Shown here piece after piece: positions 50,931 to 63,620 of a DNA stretch of 64,000 nt (positions within the stretch are counted from its first letter, which is position 1; each line of letters starts with the position of its first letter). The stretch is from Torreya grandis. Lineage: Eukaryota; Streptophyta; Pinopsida; Cupressales; Taxaceae. The notes under the pieces were generated by a model, which worked only from the letters and a program-made list of their open reading frames with translations, did no database searches and was not told the DNA's origin. The stretch lies in contig JARHVA010002004.1 of assembly GCA_037957365.1 (NCBI GenBank), positions 926,001 through 990,000 of the forward strand. Reading direction: 5' to 3'. Position numbers and translations under genes: made by a program.

Positions 50931-51544
50931 TGACCTAAATTTTTCATATCACATACCTACTCTACCTATCCATACCTATTCTACATATCAATCTAAATAT
51001 TACCATCCTATCCCCTTACCCAACTAAGTCAAAAAAAAAATTTTAGTAAAATCGTTTCTGGCTCCTAACCCTAACTTACAATTTTTTTAAAATTGCTCCT
51101 CTTCCTTAAGTTTTGAAATATTACTACTCACCACCTAAGGATTGATGAAACCATAAGTCACCCTAAATGGTATTGTAAAGTCATCCTAAATGGCATTCTA
51201 AAAATATAGTTCAACAGTGATGGTTTTATAAAAACACAATTTGCTACAAGTGATTTTTTCAAAACCATGGGTAACAAGTGCATTACTCCAGATTACATGC
51301 ATAAAACTGTAACTAGGGGAAATAGCCCCAGTTGTGATTATGTGTTATTAAAATTTACCTATATTTAATACCTTAAAAAATATAGTCAAAGTAAAAAATG
51401 ACAAACTAAGATGGGGTACCTACTAGTTTTCTTAACTCAACTGATGATTAGAACTCACAATCTCTTTATACATCCTAGGAAGCACATGGGAATGTAATCC
51501 ATTCTTGACACCTATAGATTAAAATATTGGGAATGTAATCCATA
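50931..51544. other. Non-coding stretch with rearrangement junction, copy 4
   Basis: Ends at the junction near 51530, where gggaatgtaatccat occurs twice (51488-51502 and 51529-51543) before sequence equivalent to 6560 begins. Confidence 0.6.
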
Positions 51545-51895
51545 ATAAACAATGAGTATAGAAATGAGGGAGTACAACAACTAGAATTATTGGATGAAAT
51601 GTGTTAAAATGCCCTTGATCACCTCAGAGCATATCAAAATAAGCTCAATGACCAATATTGTAAGAAAATTCAGTCTTCAAAATTCGAAATTAGTGACCTA
51701 ATCTTTACAAAAAATTTAAAAAACACCAATGTTAAATGGAAAAATAAGGAAAATTTTGAAGTAAATTAGATTGGGCCTTATGTTATTATTACCAAACTTG
51801 GATGAAGGGCATATAAAATGGCCACTCTAGATGCAGATGAGATTGATAAGCCAATGAATATAATACATCTAAAATAATTATATATCTAACACAGC
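51545..51895 (+). pseudogene. Gypsy integrase C-terminal fossil, unit A copy 4
   Basis: Counterpart of the C-terminal part of 5930-6895, starting inside the domain because of the rearrangement: CPRALDHLRAYQ-like reading, ISDLIF, WIGPYVIITKLG, YKMATLDADEIDKPMN. Broken by stops. Confidence 0.7.
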
Positions 51896-53779
51896 CTAAA
51901 TTTTTTTATCCTCCATCTAGAATACCCCATATTTGGGAGAATTCCTATACATCAGTACTTTACTATCCATCCTTCTTCCCCATCTCTCATTGTTACCATC
52001 TTCCAATTTGGTCTGCTCACCTTCCATATGAACCTGATCCTAATGGTGGTTTTAAGATATATGATTTGAAAATAAAGATATATGAGTCTCAAAATGGGGA
52101 AAATTAATTCTAAAAGTATATAGGTGATAACTATTAAACAGTCATTTGGAACATTTAATCTACTCTACAAATATTATTTCCTCCTGACATCTAATTGCAA
52201 ATAAAGATCAATTTTCCAGATGGCTCTTCTCCCTATCTTCCTTAATAGCACCAAATTTTAATGATCTCTTTTCATTACCCTAAGCATATACCCTCCTACA
52301 ACCACTAACTTCAATATTAAAAAAGGGTCATTAATTATTCTTTCTCCAAGGTGTATAATACATTTTAAAAAAATTGTAAACATAATCCTAATTTTTTTAT
52401 TTAGTTCTTGGGATTATAATCATATTTGGTTTGATATTTTCTTAATTGTTACCAAATTATGGTTACCTATTATCCTTGGTAAATTTTTTAGGGTACTTTG
52501 TAAATTGTTCATTTTGGCCTAACACCCTCTTATTCATGTAATGAGTAGTCTTGTCTATATTTGTTTAACCAAGTTCCTTGAAAATATTATTACTATTTTT
52601 CATAGAAATAAATTTTAATCCATTTCACACTTTTATATATAGTAGTTATATCTTAATTAGGTCACAAGTCCATTTTACATTGGATAACTTTGCAAATACT
52701 TTATAAATCCTTTAATTTACGTTTTTTAGAAACTTTTATTACATCATCTTGTTATTATATAAATTTAGTCTATTATCCATATGTAAATATTTTCATTATG
52801 TCATAATTAAGTTATCTTGTTAGTTGTTATTTTGTGTAAATACTTATTGTAATATTTTATATTATTCTAATCCTATTTAATCAGTTCATATGTAAATGTT
52901 TGAATTATCATTTTAAGTATCACATTTTTTAAATGTTTGGTTTTGATCTAGGAATGAGGATGGCCCTAACTGACTACCCAGTTTGAAGTTGGGAATGCCA
53001 GTAATGAATTTCCCTCTTAAACTCCCCATGCACTATAAGTCGATGTGACCTTGACTATCCAAATGTCATAGGTATATTCTTAACTAAGTGCAACAGTAAA
53101 ACTAGATTTCCAACATTTCAAGTGGATTCAAGACACCTCACAACCTATAACACCTAATCATTAAACTATCCCATTTGACCACCCTAAACTAGTAACTAAT
53201 CCATCTAGCTCCTTGGTGTAGGAAGGTTTACCCATTATCAATTTATGAGACATATAATTATCTCACTAAGTGATCGCCTACCTAAATCTTAGCTCATGTC
53301 AGAAGTTACAACACATTCTATTATATTATAATATCACATTGTATCATTTTATACATTTAATACAAGTTAACAATTAAAACCTAACATGACATTCTCTATG
53401 TAAAAACCATGTCATCTACATCATCATATATAGGAAATTAATAGACATCCACATAATCATATATAGTAAATTAAAGAACACTCATAAAACACCTAATCAT
53501 ACATCATTTCTATACATGTAAATAAATCCTAACATCCACATCACATCCAAATCTAATCATCTCCTACTTATAATCAATCAAATAAAGTATCTAATCTAAC
53601 AAATACATCACAATCCCATAAGTGAAATATACATAAACATGCCATATATAGCTATAAATCTCATCATAATCACATAAATGTCCATGAATCCTATAAAAAA
53701 TATATACAATATAAGCATCACAGAAATCATTATGGTAAGTATAAAATACATGTCCAAAATACAAAAAATGTCTGATCAC
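51896..53779. other. Non-coding stretch of unit A copy 4
   Basis: Counterpart of 6896-8699 and 41276-43099. Nothing else recognised. Confidence 0.45.
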
Positions 53780-55180
53780 ACCAAGATCATGATAGTCTAT
53801 GTGCTCTCCTAGTTGATTGATGTATGGAATGAGTAGTTTTGGCCCTGTAAGATGGATCTCATTGATTGACTAAGACCACACCATTTTAAAGACCCCTATG
53901 GTATTGGGCATCTCTTGTTAGATGTGATATTTGAACTATCACATCTCTAAAGCCATGTATCTATAATATTGTGTCCCCATCATCCCAAGTCTGCTCAACT
54001 ACTTGTAATTATGCCTCTTACTAGCTAATTTGAGTTTGAATCTGACCTATCTAACCATGTAAGGATATTTTATGTGCCTATCTAACCTAAATCTAACCTA
54101 TCTGACCCTGTAAGGTTGCTATCTATTTATCTTTATCCTAAATTTGACCTATCTGAACCTATAAAGCTACTATCTATGCATTTGTCATCCAAATCTATCC
54201 CAATAATGTGGTTAGGTGAGTTAATATGGGGCCCATATACATATCATATTATGCTATCTATCATTATAAATACACCAACTCTAGGTGATATTTTTCTCTC
54301 TTAGCATTGATCCTAGCCACCTTAACCACCCTTGCCCTCACCTCCTACTAGAGACTATCAATCTGTTCCAAGTTTTCCATACTAATAGGTGGCGTAGAAG
54401 GCCTTATAACATTAGTTCCTTTTCCCCTCACTCCTTGATCGTCCCCACCCACACCCTAATCACCCTTGGATACATCCTGATCACCCCCATCAATAACCAT
54501 CAAATCTTGATTAGTCCTATCATGACCATCATCCCTATCATATCTTTGAGCCCATGGCTACATCCTTTAAGCGTATCATTTCCATAATCATTCCTATGCC
54601 TATAAGATACTTCATACTTCCCCTCTCTTCTTAAGAACTTATGCTTCTCTTAATAATATCTATGCCCATCTCTATTTCCACCATCCTTTATAATCTAAAG
54701 TCAATCCAAGATCTTTTATATCTATCAAGTAATCCTATACTATAGGAGCTATGTTATCATCATCTACTTATACCAATGCCTTATCACTTGTAAGCCCCTA
54801 CTCAGGCCTCTCTCTATCACTTTTTGAAAATAAATTCTCCTCTCCTAGGAGATCCTACTAATTTAAAAACTATCTTTGTACTCTATTAGAATGATATGTC
54901 TCTATGTTGTAATCTTGATGCCTTATCAAATAAGACTTTGTCAGTATACAAGTATAATTTGCATCCTCTTCCCACCCTCACTATACCATCTTGTCTAGAA
55001 TCCAAATAATTTGGTCCTCAATCATACTATCTAATGGCTTCCTATAAAATATCATATCACCTACATGATCTCTCTTCATTCTTAAAATGATATACAATCT
55101 AAACACTACTAGATGATCAAGATCTTGAATTGCTCATGTGCTTAGTGACCTCTTGAATGCCACATGTTATAAATAATATA
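53780..55180 (-). pseudogene. PMD fossil, C-terminal part, unit A copy 4
   Basis: Aligns with 8740-10120 and 43110-44480, the region after the PMD core including the Asp/Gly-rich stretch and the heptad-like tail (54300-54500). Its left neighbour in the gene, the PMD N-terminal part, lies at 50299-50930 because of the permutation. Confidence 0.58.
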
Positions 55181-55684
55181 TTTATTCCAAGAAGCTATTA
55201 ATCCTTTCATTCTTAGTTGAGATTTTGAAGCCACCATTATCCAAAAATCCAACATGCAAGTCAATAATCCTTGGAGAATCCATTTAAAGATCTTGGAGGG
55301 AAGATAAGAGAAGTAATATGATAGTAAGAATATTCTTATAGTTTATAATTTCTTACATATTATCTCCCTTTTATGTTTTTCTATAAATTTTGGTTAAGGT
55401 ACTATATATATTATATTGTATCCATAGCTCAAAATTTACAAGCATACACCATCTATTGAAAAATTAACCTTAAATGGTTGTAATTTTTGTAAGCCAAACT
55501 CACTCATTTTGAATGACTCACACATCGAAAACATGAAATTTAAATATATTAACTATCATTGAATAAATCATAGAATGAATCACATATTGACATTTTTTAA
55601 AACAAACAATCTAATCTTGAATAATAAAATAAAACCTAGAATACTTAAAAAAGCTTCCTTTCTTTAAAAAACCTAACTTGTAAG
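55181..55684. repeat. Unit A copy 4, right remnant beside Copia4
   Basis: Aligns with 47178-47676 and 30500-30996, ending aacttgtaag at the Copia4 edge. Non-coding. Confidence 0.7.
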
Positions 55685-56157
55685 TGTTAGGAATATAGAA
55701 CACATAGAATTATTATATAAACTAAAGACATAAATGAAATTCATAGGAAAAAGTACAAGATAAATATATATTTAATGTAGTTCACCTAAAATGGGATATG
55801 TTCACATAGAAGCAGTCAGTTTTTCTCTTATTTAGTCCAATAAATGAAGGGATAAACTTGTAACATATATAGTGTAATTTTTTATTCTCTCATATTCATT
55901 GTGTTATGGTGTTTAAAATTCCTTCATATCAAAGGAGGGTTACATATTAGGTAAAAAATTCCTCAACATAATTTCTACCATTACATCTATGACCTAATAG
56001 TGAATGGTCCAAATTCACTTTAAAATTATAATATTTTACAATAGATTTTTCACCCCATTGGACCCCTACAGTGAGCTTAGTTGGGGGAAGTTTTTGCCCC
56101 ACACCCCCCCATTCAAGATCTAGGAATTATAATAAGATTAGGCTCCACTATCTAAAA
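55685..56157 (-). repeat. Copia4 3' LTR (left)
   Basis: It starts TGTTAGGAATATAG and ends atctaaaa before atctctcacttgg, the degraded polypurine-tract complement. It has the left-type variant gtgagctta. Confidence 0.8.
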
Positions 56158-56209
56158 ATCTCTCACTTGGAGACCATTTGCTACAACTCCACCACTACAA
56201 CTCTTCCTT

Positions 56210-57600
56210 AGAATTTTATCTGAGCTTTAACCATGACATATTTCTCATCTTCCTTGATATTCCTGAAGACCTATTCAAATTTAATAGCTTCCCAACTTAT
56301 CCTTTGTGACTACCTTTGTAAGTATATCTATATGATTCTATCTTGTATAGATCTTTTCCATCTTCAGTTGACCATCCTCCAAAATTAAATGAATGAAGTG
56401 ATACCTAAGTTATATATGTTTGTTTCTTTAATGGAATTATTAGTACTTTGTGAAATGAATCACACTATGGATACCACTATATAACCTAAAATATTCCATA
56501 TTTTACATCAACTCTTCCATGAACTATTACATCCATATCATCTCCATGCTTACTTCTGTAGCTGTAACATATTATGCCTTTGTAATTGATAAATGAAATA
56601 CTTCTATATTTTTTAATTCTAACTAACTGTTATGTCAGAAATAGTGAATATATAACCTTTGGTTTTCCTCCTACCATCTAAATTTCCAACCATGTCTACA
56701 TTCGACACCATGCACACCATAACACACATGCACTAATTGTTATGTCCTCATGCACACCATAACACACATTAAACATTCAATTTTTGAATCATAGGGCACA
56801 TTGGACATGTAATTTATTTATTTATGAATTTTATGACTCTATTCTTTGTTTAATTTGAAGTACCCTCCCAAATGTATACTCACTAGTTTTATATCTGGCA
56901 TATTGAACCTGAGTAACACCTTCTTGATGTATTCTTATTGAGACAATGTCAATTTTTTTTTTCCTATCTCTTTTTATTCTCATACCAAGAATTTATTTTT
57001 CAATACCCAAATCCTTCATAGGAAATGAATTTTCTAGTTTTATTTTGAGATCATTTATATCATGCATGTTAGATGCTTAAAAAACCATGTCATATACATA
57101 CAATAACTAGATAATATATATGCCATTATCTAATCTCTTAAAATAGATGAAGTGGTAAAAATGATATCTAGTATAACCTTGTTATTTCATAAACATGTCA
57201 GATTTATAATACCATTACCTTGGATCTTGCTTTAGGCCATAAAAACTCATCTTCAAGCTGCACACCATTTTATCCTTACCTTTTACTTGATATCCCTATC
57301 GCTGCTCCATATATATTTCCTCCTCCAAGTCACCATTAATGAAAATATTCTTCACATCCAACTATTCAAGGTGCACATCTTCTATTGATACCAAACTTAA
57401 AATAGTTATTATGGAAGTAATTTTAAAAATTGGATAAAATATTTCATCAAAATCTATGCCTTTTCTTTGTGAAAACCCCTTTAAAGAAAGTATGGCCTTC
57501 TACCTCTTTTTACCTCCATATTCTTCCTTCAACCTATAAACCCATTTATTTTACAATGCTCTTTTACCTATAGGTAATTGAACCATATCAAAAATTTATT
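56210..57600 (-). pseudogene. Copia4 reverse transcriptase and RNase H, decayed
   Basis: Aligned with Copia2; the RT palm lies at 56930-57220 with the VDD region degraded. RNase H runs on toward 56210 and holds a small local duplication (catgcacaccataacacac, twice) at 56710-56770. Confidence 0.72.
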
Positions 57601-59090
57601 TATGTACCAAGGAGTCCATCTCATTTTTCATGCCTTGCTCTCACTTCTTTCTAGTTTTTACATGCATTGTTCCTTCATAGGTTTGAAGCTCACCACCATC
57701 AATCAATAATATATAATAAATTTAAGGACAATATCCTTCAAAGTTAATTCTTAACCTAGTAGATCTTATAACTACACTTTAATGAGTTTTAGGTACTTGT
57801 TTTTGTTGTAGTTATTGCACATATAATATTTGATCACTTTTGGAATTTTATTTTTAGTGATTTGATCAAATACAACATATTCCATATTTAGATTTTCTTG
57901 TTTCTTTCACTATAACTGATCTTTATATATAACCTTCTCATTAAAGATCACATCTCTACTCCAAATGATTCTATAATTTCAAAATTGCAAAAATAGTAAC
58001 AAATGTCATTAAATCCATGTTCAATAAAAGTAAATTTCTTAGATTTTTCTTCAAGTTTGGTTCTATTTTCTTTATCAATATGTAAAACTGATTCACAACC
58101 ATAAGTATTTAAAATTGAATAGTCTACCTTTATACCTATCGATGCTTCCCTTAGAATGCCACCATCTAAAAGAATTATATGCCTTTTTTTTATTAAGGAA
58201 ATTACAATATACATAACATCTATCCAAAACTATAAGGGTAACCTTGCATGCAATATCATGTTCCTTGCACACTCTGTGATTGTTATGTTTAACCATTCTG
58301 ACCCATCATTTTTTTTTGGTGTTCTTGAAACCATATTTTGTCTATGAATCCCATGTGATGACCCATAATTATCAAATTCCTTGATTTAATATTCACCTTC
58401 ATTATCTAATCTAACACAATTCAACTTATTTCATTTGTCATTGTTAAGAAAAGCTTTCCATTTCATAAGAGTATTAAAAACATCAAGTTTTTTTGTATGC
58501 AATAAACTAAAGGTTTTCTAGTTGCATCATCAATAAAACAAATATAATAAGAAGAGCCACATATGGATGATACCTGAACTAGTACCCATACATCTGTGTA
58601 CACAATATCTAACTTTTATTTGTTCTTTATCTTCCTAACTCTGAGAAATCTAACTCTCTTCTATTTTCCATACACACAATGCTCATAAAAATCCAAATCC
58701 ATGTTCTTTAAATATAGAAACATATTCTTTGAGTAGTGAAGTGGCATCCCCTTCTTACTCATGTGCCCAAGTTTGATGTGCCATAATTTTATATCCTCTT
58801 CTATAGGAGATAAAATAATGGAAGATTCAACATTACTTGTATATAAATTTAATGTAACTACCTTTTCTCATTTTGATATTACCAATGATCCTTTAATGAC
58901 CTATGAATTTTCAACAAATCTAACAATGCAAGCTTCACTTCCTAATTACCTTGATAAAATTAGATTTATTCTCAATTTAGGAACATGCCTCACACTTTCA
59001 AGTAACCATTTATTTCTATTTTTGAATTTTATACGTATCTTACCCTTTTTTATAGTTTTACAAGGTTTACCATCACCAAAATAAACTTGT
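57601..59090 (-). pseudogene. Copia4 gag-pre-integrase and integrase, decayed
   Basis: The integrase C-terminal region is open at 58214-57948: YIVISLIKKRHIILLDGGIL, VDYSILNTYGCESVLHIDKE, then KKFTFIEHGFND, which is the KKC.F.GY..D block after the rve core. Gag-pre-integrase is aligned at 58740-59040 but broken. Confidence 0.8.
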
Positions 59091-60086
59091 CCAAGATCAC
59101 CTTGAACATAGTCTTAAAAATATATCATATGGGGTGTACCATGAAAGGAATCCCTTGAATCCAACTCCCAAAAATAATTAATATTATCCAATGAAAGGAT
59201 TAAAATATATTGAAACACATCACCTCCTATATTTACTTCCATATTTTTATCTTATTTCCCTTGTCCTTATTTTCCTTTACAAAACCAACAATATTTCTTC
59301 TAGTGTCCTTTCTTCCCAAAAATATAGAAAACCAATGTTATTTTAGATTTTTATTTTCCCTTCTTAGACTTCCAATGATTCCCTAGGATTTTTTATCTAT
59401 CATTTTGACTTTTCATATTCTCCATAGTCAAAACATTACCAGATGTCTCACCTATGCTTTTTCATCACATTTTCTCATTAAGAATAACACCAATAACATC
59501 ATCACACTTTAAAGTTTTTAAATTACAGATAAAATTAATCACAACCATGACTAAGCCATTCCATATTTATATCAATGAGCATAGAATCAAAAGAGCCCTA
59601 AACTCATCATCAATTTTAACTCCTATAGAGCTTAAATGATTTCTGATCATGTTAAATTCATTTAAATGTTCACCAACATACCCACCTTCTGACATCTCCA
59701 TATTAAGGAAATGCTTCATAGGAAACACTTTCTTGTAGGTTGAAGTTTTTTCATACAATCTATCTAATACCTTTATCACATCTATTGTTGTCTTTTATTT
59801 TAAAATTTTTAAGGCATAGACATTACTAGACACAACCATATTGTTCCTAGTGCCTTTCAATCAAGAACATCCCATTATTTGTCCTTCATAGACACTTAAT
59901 TCTTTGTTATTTATCTCAATGATATAAAAATATCCTTATGATATAGATAGTCTTCTATTTCATCCTTTCATAGTTGGTAGTTTTGGCCATTAGACTTCTC
60001 AACCTTAAACTTGACTTCTTTCATCATTACTCCCATTCAAACAAATAACCCTTTTTCATGTGATTTTATCTACCAAATAAACCTTT
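59091..60086 (-). pseudogene. Copia4 gag and protease, decayed
   Basis: A gag block at 59779-59567 reads MIKVLDRLYEKTSTYKKVF, MKHFLNMEMSEGGYVGEHLN and IRNHLSSIGVKIDDEF, the best gag remnant of the Copia family here. It matches the UBN2 block LL..L..M.M.EG.SV.EHLN. Zinc knuckle and protease follow by alignment, both frameshifted. Confidence 0.8.
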
Positions 60087-60099
60087 GGCTTTAACACTA
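60087..60099 (-). promoter_or_regulatory. Copia4 primer-binding site (degraded, tRNA-iMet type)
   Basis: ggctttaacacta on the plus strand corresponds to ggctctaatatca of Copia2 and lies two bases inside the right LTR. Confidence 0.65.
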
Positions 60100-60101
60100 T
60101 T

Positions 60102-60571
60102 TTTTAGGAATATAAAACATAGAACAATATTAATAAAATAAATATAAAAATAAAATACAAAAAAATCACAAAATAAAAATAGGTTTAATGTGGTTCTCCC
60201 AAAATGGGCTATGTCCACACAAAAATAACAAGTTATTCTCTTAATTAGTTCAAAAAATGAATGAATAAACATAAAATACATCCACTACTATTTATTCTTC
60301 ACTCACTCTTAGTGTGCTTCCATGATTACAGTGCCCTCATATAAAAAAAGGGTTACATATTAGGGCAAAATACACCAAAATAATTTTTTCCATTAGATTT
60401 GCAACCTAATAGTGAGTGGTCTAGATTTAATATGAATTCACAATATGTTACAATACATTTTTGACCCACCTAGTCCCCCATGGTGACCTTATTGGGGGGA
60501 ATTTTCCCCCACCCACACCTCCCATGTCAGGAACTGGGCATTATAATAAGATCATACTCCACCATCTAATA
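60102..60571 (-). repeat. Copia4 5' LTR (right)
   Basis: It starts ttttagg and ends accatctaata, followed by the flank gtaat (60572-60576). It carries the right-type variant gtgacctta. Confidence 0.82.
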
Positions 60572-62949
60572 GTAATCAATGATGTCTAAATAAAATATAA
60601 GGCTTAATTATTTTGAAATAATAACCTAGAATATCAAAAAAACATATTTTACCATTTAAAGAAAATTCATACTAAAAAGACAAAGATTATTAAAAAAATA
60701 AACCATGAGGCTCGTGATGAGTATATGTAATCCCAAGAACCATCAGAATAAATAACAGATGGATAAAAATATTTGTTTTTTAATACACAATGCAAATAAT
60801 ATAGATAAACCCTATGATATTATGGATTATATCCTTAGTGAGGTACAAAATACCTAACTTGTAAACAATGATAGCTAAGCAAAATCCATGGATTGGTCAT
60901 GATAAAAAATGTGGGTATAGACATGGGTCTCCTAAAATGTGCATTTATGAATCCTGAGACTTGTACCCAGTTTTTCATCTCTACATAATATAAAATAAAT
61001 AAACCCATAATAATAAAAAACCTTATGTTTCCATTAAACTTGTAAGTTAAAATAATGCATTAAACATTTGAATCCATATTATATTATTTGAATCCATATT
61101 ATATTTTTAAAAATGATTTAGGTTATAACCCTAGTGAGGTATAAAAAACCTCATCTATATGTAGTGTTGGCAAGTAACAATAAGTAGTCTTGTAGTCACT
61201 GTTATTCTTCCTATCATCCCATATGACAAACACTTGCTATCCTCTTCCATTAAACAACATCACACATGCATTGATATGGCCCAATGGGAATGAAGAAGGG
61301 ATCATGGTGCATGAAGGTCAACATTAAATACTTTAATGATCAAAGAATTGAACGCAAGGTGGTGGGTAATAATTGTAGGGTGATGAGGCATTAATGCCTC
61401 ATCACCTTAAACTAGATTTATTGATTTGGTGGGTTGTGCTTTATTATCCAAAGTTTAAATGGTCAAATTTGGGTGCCTACTTGGATTTTTGTTGGTGATT
61501 TTACCATCACTGATCGATTAGACCTCCAAAATGGTACCATAATAACCCCTTGCATAGCAATCAAAACCATGTGTCCATACTACCATGGTAGATGTATAAA
61601 CTAAGAACAAAAAAGTTGGCACATTAATATATCCATCAATGTCAATTTTACGTGTTGATGTGGCACAATTTAAAAGCTACATAAACACAAAGTTAAGTCT
61701 ACTAAATTTTGAGTCCTCTCATTTAATGAGGTGTAGATAAAATAAGTTGAAGAGACCAAATTAAGGTCCTGTTGTTGTTTCTATGATGATAAATTTTATT
61801 TTATTTTAAACAAATCACTAAATAAGTATTCATTTGCAAGTAAAATGACAAATAAAAAATTTGGAAGAAAAATTAAAATGAAGGCTTTGTTTTAATATCC
61901 AAAGGCTTTTGGGAAGGATGTATTTGATTTTTTAAAATCCAAGTCTTTCCAAGTTAATTTTATTGTTTGTATATTTTATTAACATTGTAATCATTCTTAG
62001 AAAAATGTGTTTGTAAATATGAATAATAAAATAATAAACAAGATTATAAATCTTTTTTTTTTAATTTTATGTTTTTGATATATATGATAACTTTAAAAAA
62101 TTAGATTTGATTCAAAATATTAAATAAGTTTTGTTTATATGTCACATAGATACATGAATTACATAAATGTATTGTATAAGAGGTATTTATTTTTATCTGG
62201 TCTATTCATTTACAACTTTCCTTATACTTTTTTACAAGTTTAATATAATAATACTTTCAAAAAGCATATCTTTATAGCCTGGTTCTATTGCGCTTATTTT
62301 TTCCCCAATATTTGTTTTATACATAATTCAAATTTATATCTATATGAATGTACTCAAGATTTATTATTTTCCATAAAATAATATCATTAGTTTTCAAAAT
62401 TATACCGCATGTTAGGTTAAATAATTGAAGTGCAATGATCGAAGTGCATTGTATGTTTATGTAAATTTATTTATGCTTAATAGCTAATATATGAAATTGT
62501 GGGATTTTTATTTGTATAGTGAAATGTTTTACTTTTGGTATTCGAAATTTTAAAAATATTTTCAGCTTTGTATTTTATGGTTAATGTCATCTTCCTTATA
62601 TATATATATTTTTAACCAACTCTTACTAATTTTTTTACCAATGTTTTTTCTTAAATCAGTGTAAGTTTTATACATGTAGAATCAATTTCACATATTTTAT
62701 CACAAACAACATGATTTTTATACAATTTAATTTAAAAAACATTTTTTTTTTGCAAAGGATTGGAGGGTATCAATACTATAGGGTATTGATATAATATCAT
62801 CTTATGAAAAATACTCATCTTCAAAATTAATTTTAAAAAAATGGATTTCTTTATGCATAAACATGATAAAAATTATGCTTCACATTTGTGAAGAAAGATA
62901 AGAGATAGATACAAATCTATCCATTATTTTCCTCATCCACAAATATAAT
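60572..62949. other. Non-coding left part of unit A copy 5
   Basis: No coding signal. Contains the perfect palindrome at 61379-61406 and a short (TA)n at about 62598-62610. Confidence 0.45.
61379..61406. repeat. Perfect 28-bp palindrome
   Basis: Arms ggtgatgaggcatt and aatgcctcatcacc with no spacer. The counterparts at 1265-1292 and 36905-36932 have one arm mutated, so the perfect form is probably ancestral. Confidence 0.9.
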
Positions 62950-62959
62950 TGTCTATGGT

Positions 62960-63620
62960 GTTATTAATGTAGATGAATCTCACACTTTTTCAAATTGGTG
63001 TCAACATGCTAATGAAGGAGTTGATAATTATTCACAACAAAACTAAAAAATGGATGAATTTTTTTGATAAACTCAAACATTAAAAATTGATAATACTAAT
63101 GAGGAGATGGAAAAAGAATGCAAAGAGAAGATTTGGATAAAAAAATGTTGTGATTTACCATTAATTTTAATGTTCGGTGAGGTGTATGAAGATGTAAACC
63201 ATATAAAACTTGGAAAATGACATTGGAATAAAGTGGAGAAGGGTGTAAATTTTAGTTTTAAAATATAATTGAAAGGAATTCAATGAAAATACAAGTGAAC
63301 CAGGTTGAGAAAGACCTTAAAAATAGTAATAATTAGAAACACCGTAGGGGCTACACCTTCAACATGGAGTTTTTATGAAGAAATAAACTTCATTTTTAAG
63401 AAAAATTACAAACTGATTGGTCATATCAAAGGTTATGATAGAAAATAATGGGTCAATATAATCATGATTTCAATGTAAAAGGATATAAAATTAAAATCCT
63501 ATAAATAAATTCCACCTATTAATATTTGAAAAAAATGAAGTGGTGCATTTCCAGAAACTTCCTTCAAAAAATATAGAGTTGAGGGAAAACTTGTAAAAGG
63601 AAAATGAATGCCCTATGAAT
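62960..63620 (+). pseudogene. Unrecognised protein-coding fossil, unit A copy 5
   Basis: Counterpart of 2850-3480. Reads VDESHTFSNWCQHANEGVDN, DLPLILMFGEVYEDVN, then VIIRNTVGATPSTWSFYEEI, KLIGHIKGYDRK, and PPINI, with stops between. The blocks survive in the same order in three copies. Family not recognised. Confidence 0.38.

Larger units (their letters stand above)
50299..55684. repeat. Unit A, copy 4 (permuted and deleted)
   Basis: Three pieces in altered order: 50299-51530 corresponds to 10165-11340 of copy 1; 51531-55180 to 6560-10120; 55181-55684 to 47178-47676 of copy 3. The right part of one unit therefore precedes the middle part of another, as expected if two units were fused by a deletion. 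55680-55684 (gtaag) is the left flank of Copia4. Confidence 0.78.
55685..60571 (-). mobile_element. Copia4: Ty1/copia (Tork/TNT1-like) element, complete in outline, dead
   Basis: It has LTRs at 55685-56157 and 60102-60571, flanks gtaag and gtaat, and a primer site at 60087-60099. All Copia domains are in order on the minus strand and all are broken. A 40-bp tandem duplication lies at 56710-56770. Confidence 0.88.

Noticed and set aside
54285..54587. 100-aa plus-strand frame (and a similar one at 43579-43854)
   Set aside because: They lie antisense to the tail of the PMD fossil and are read only because that tail is rich in purine-biased codons on its own strand.
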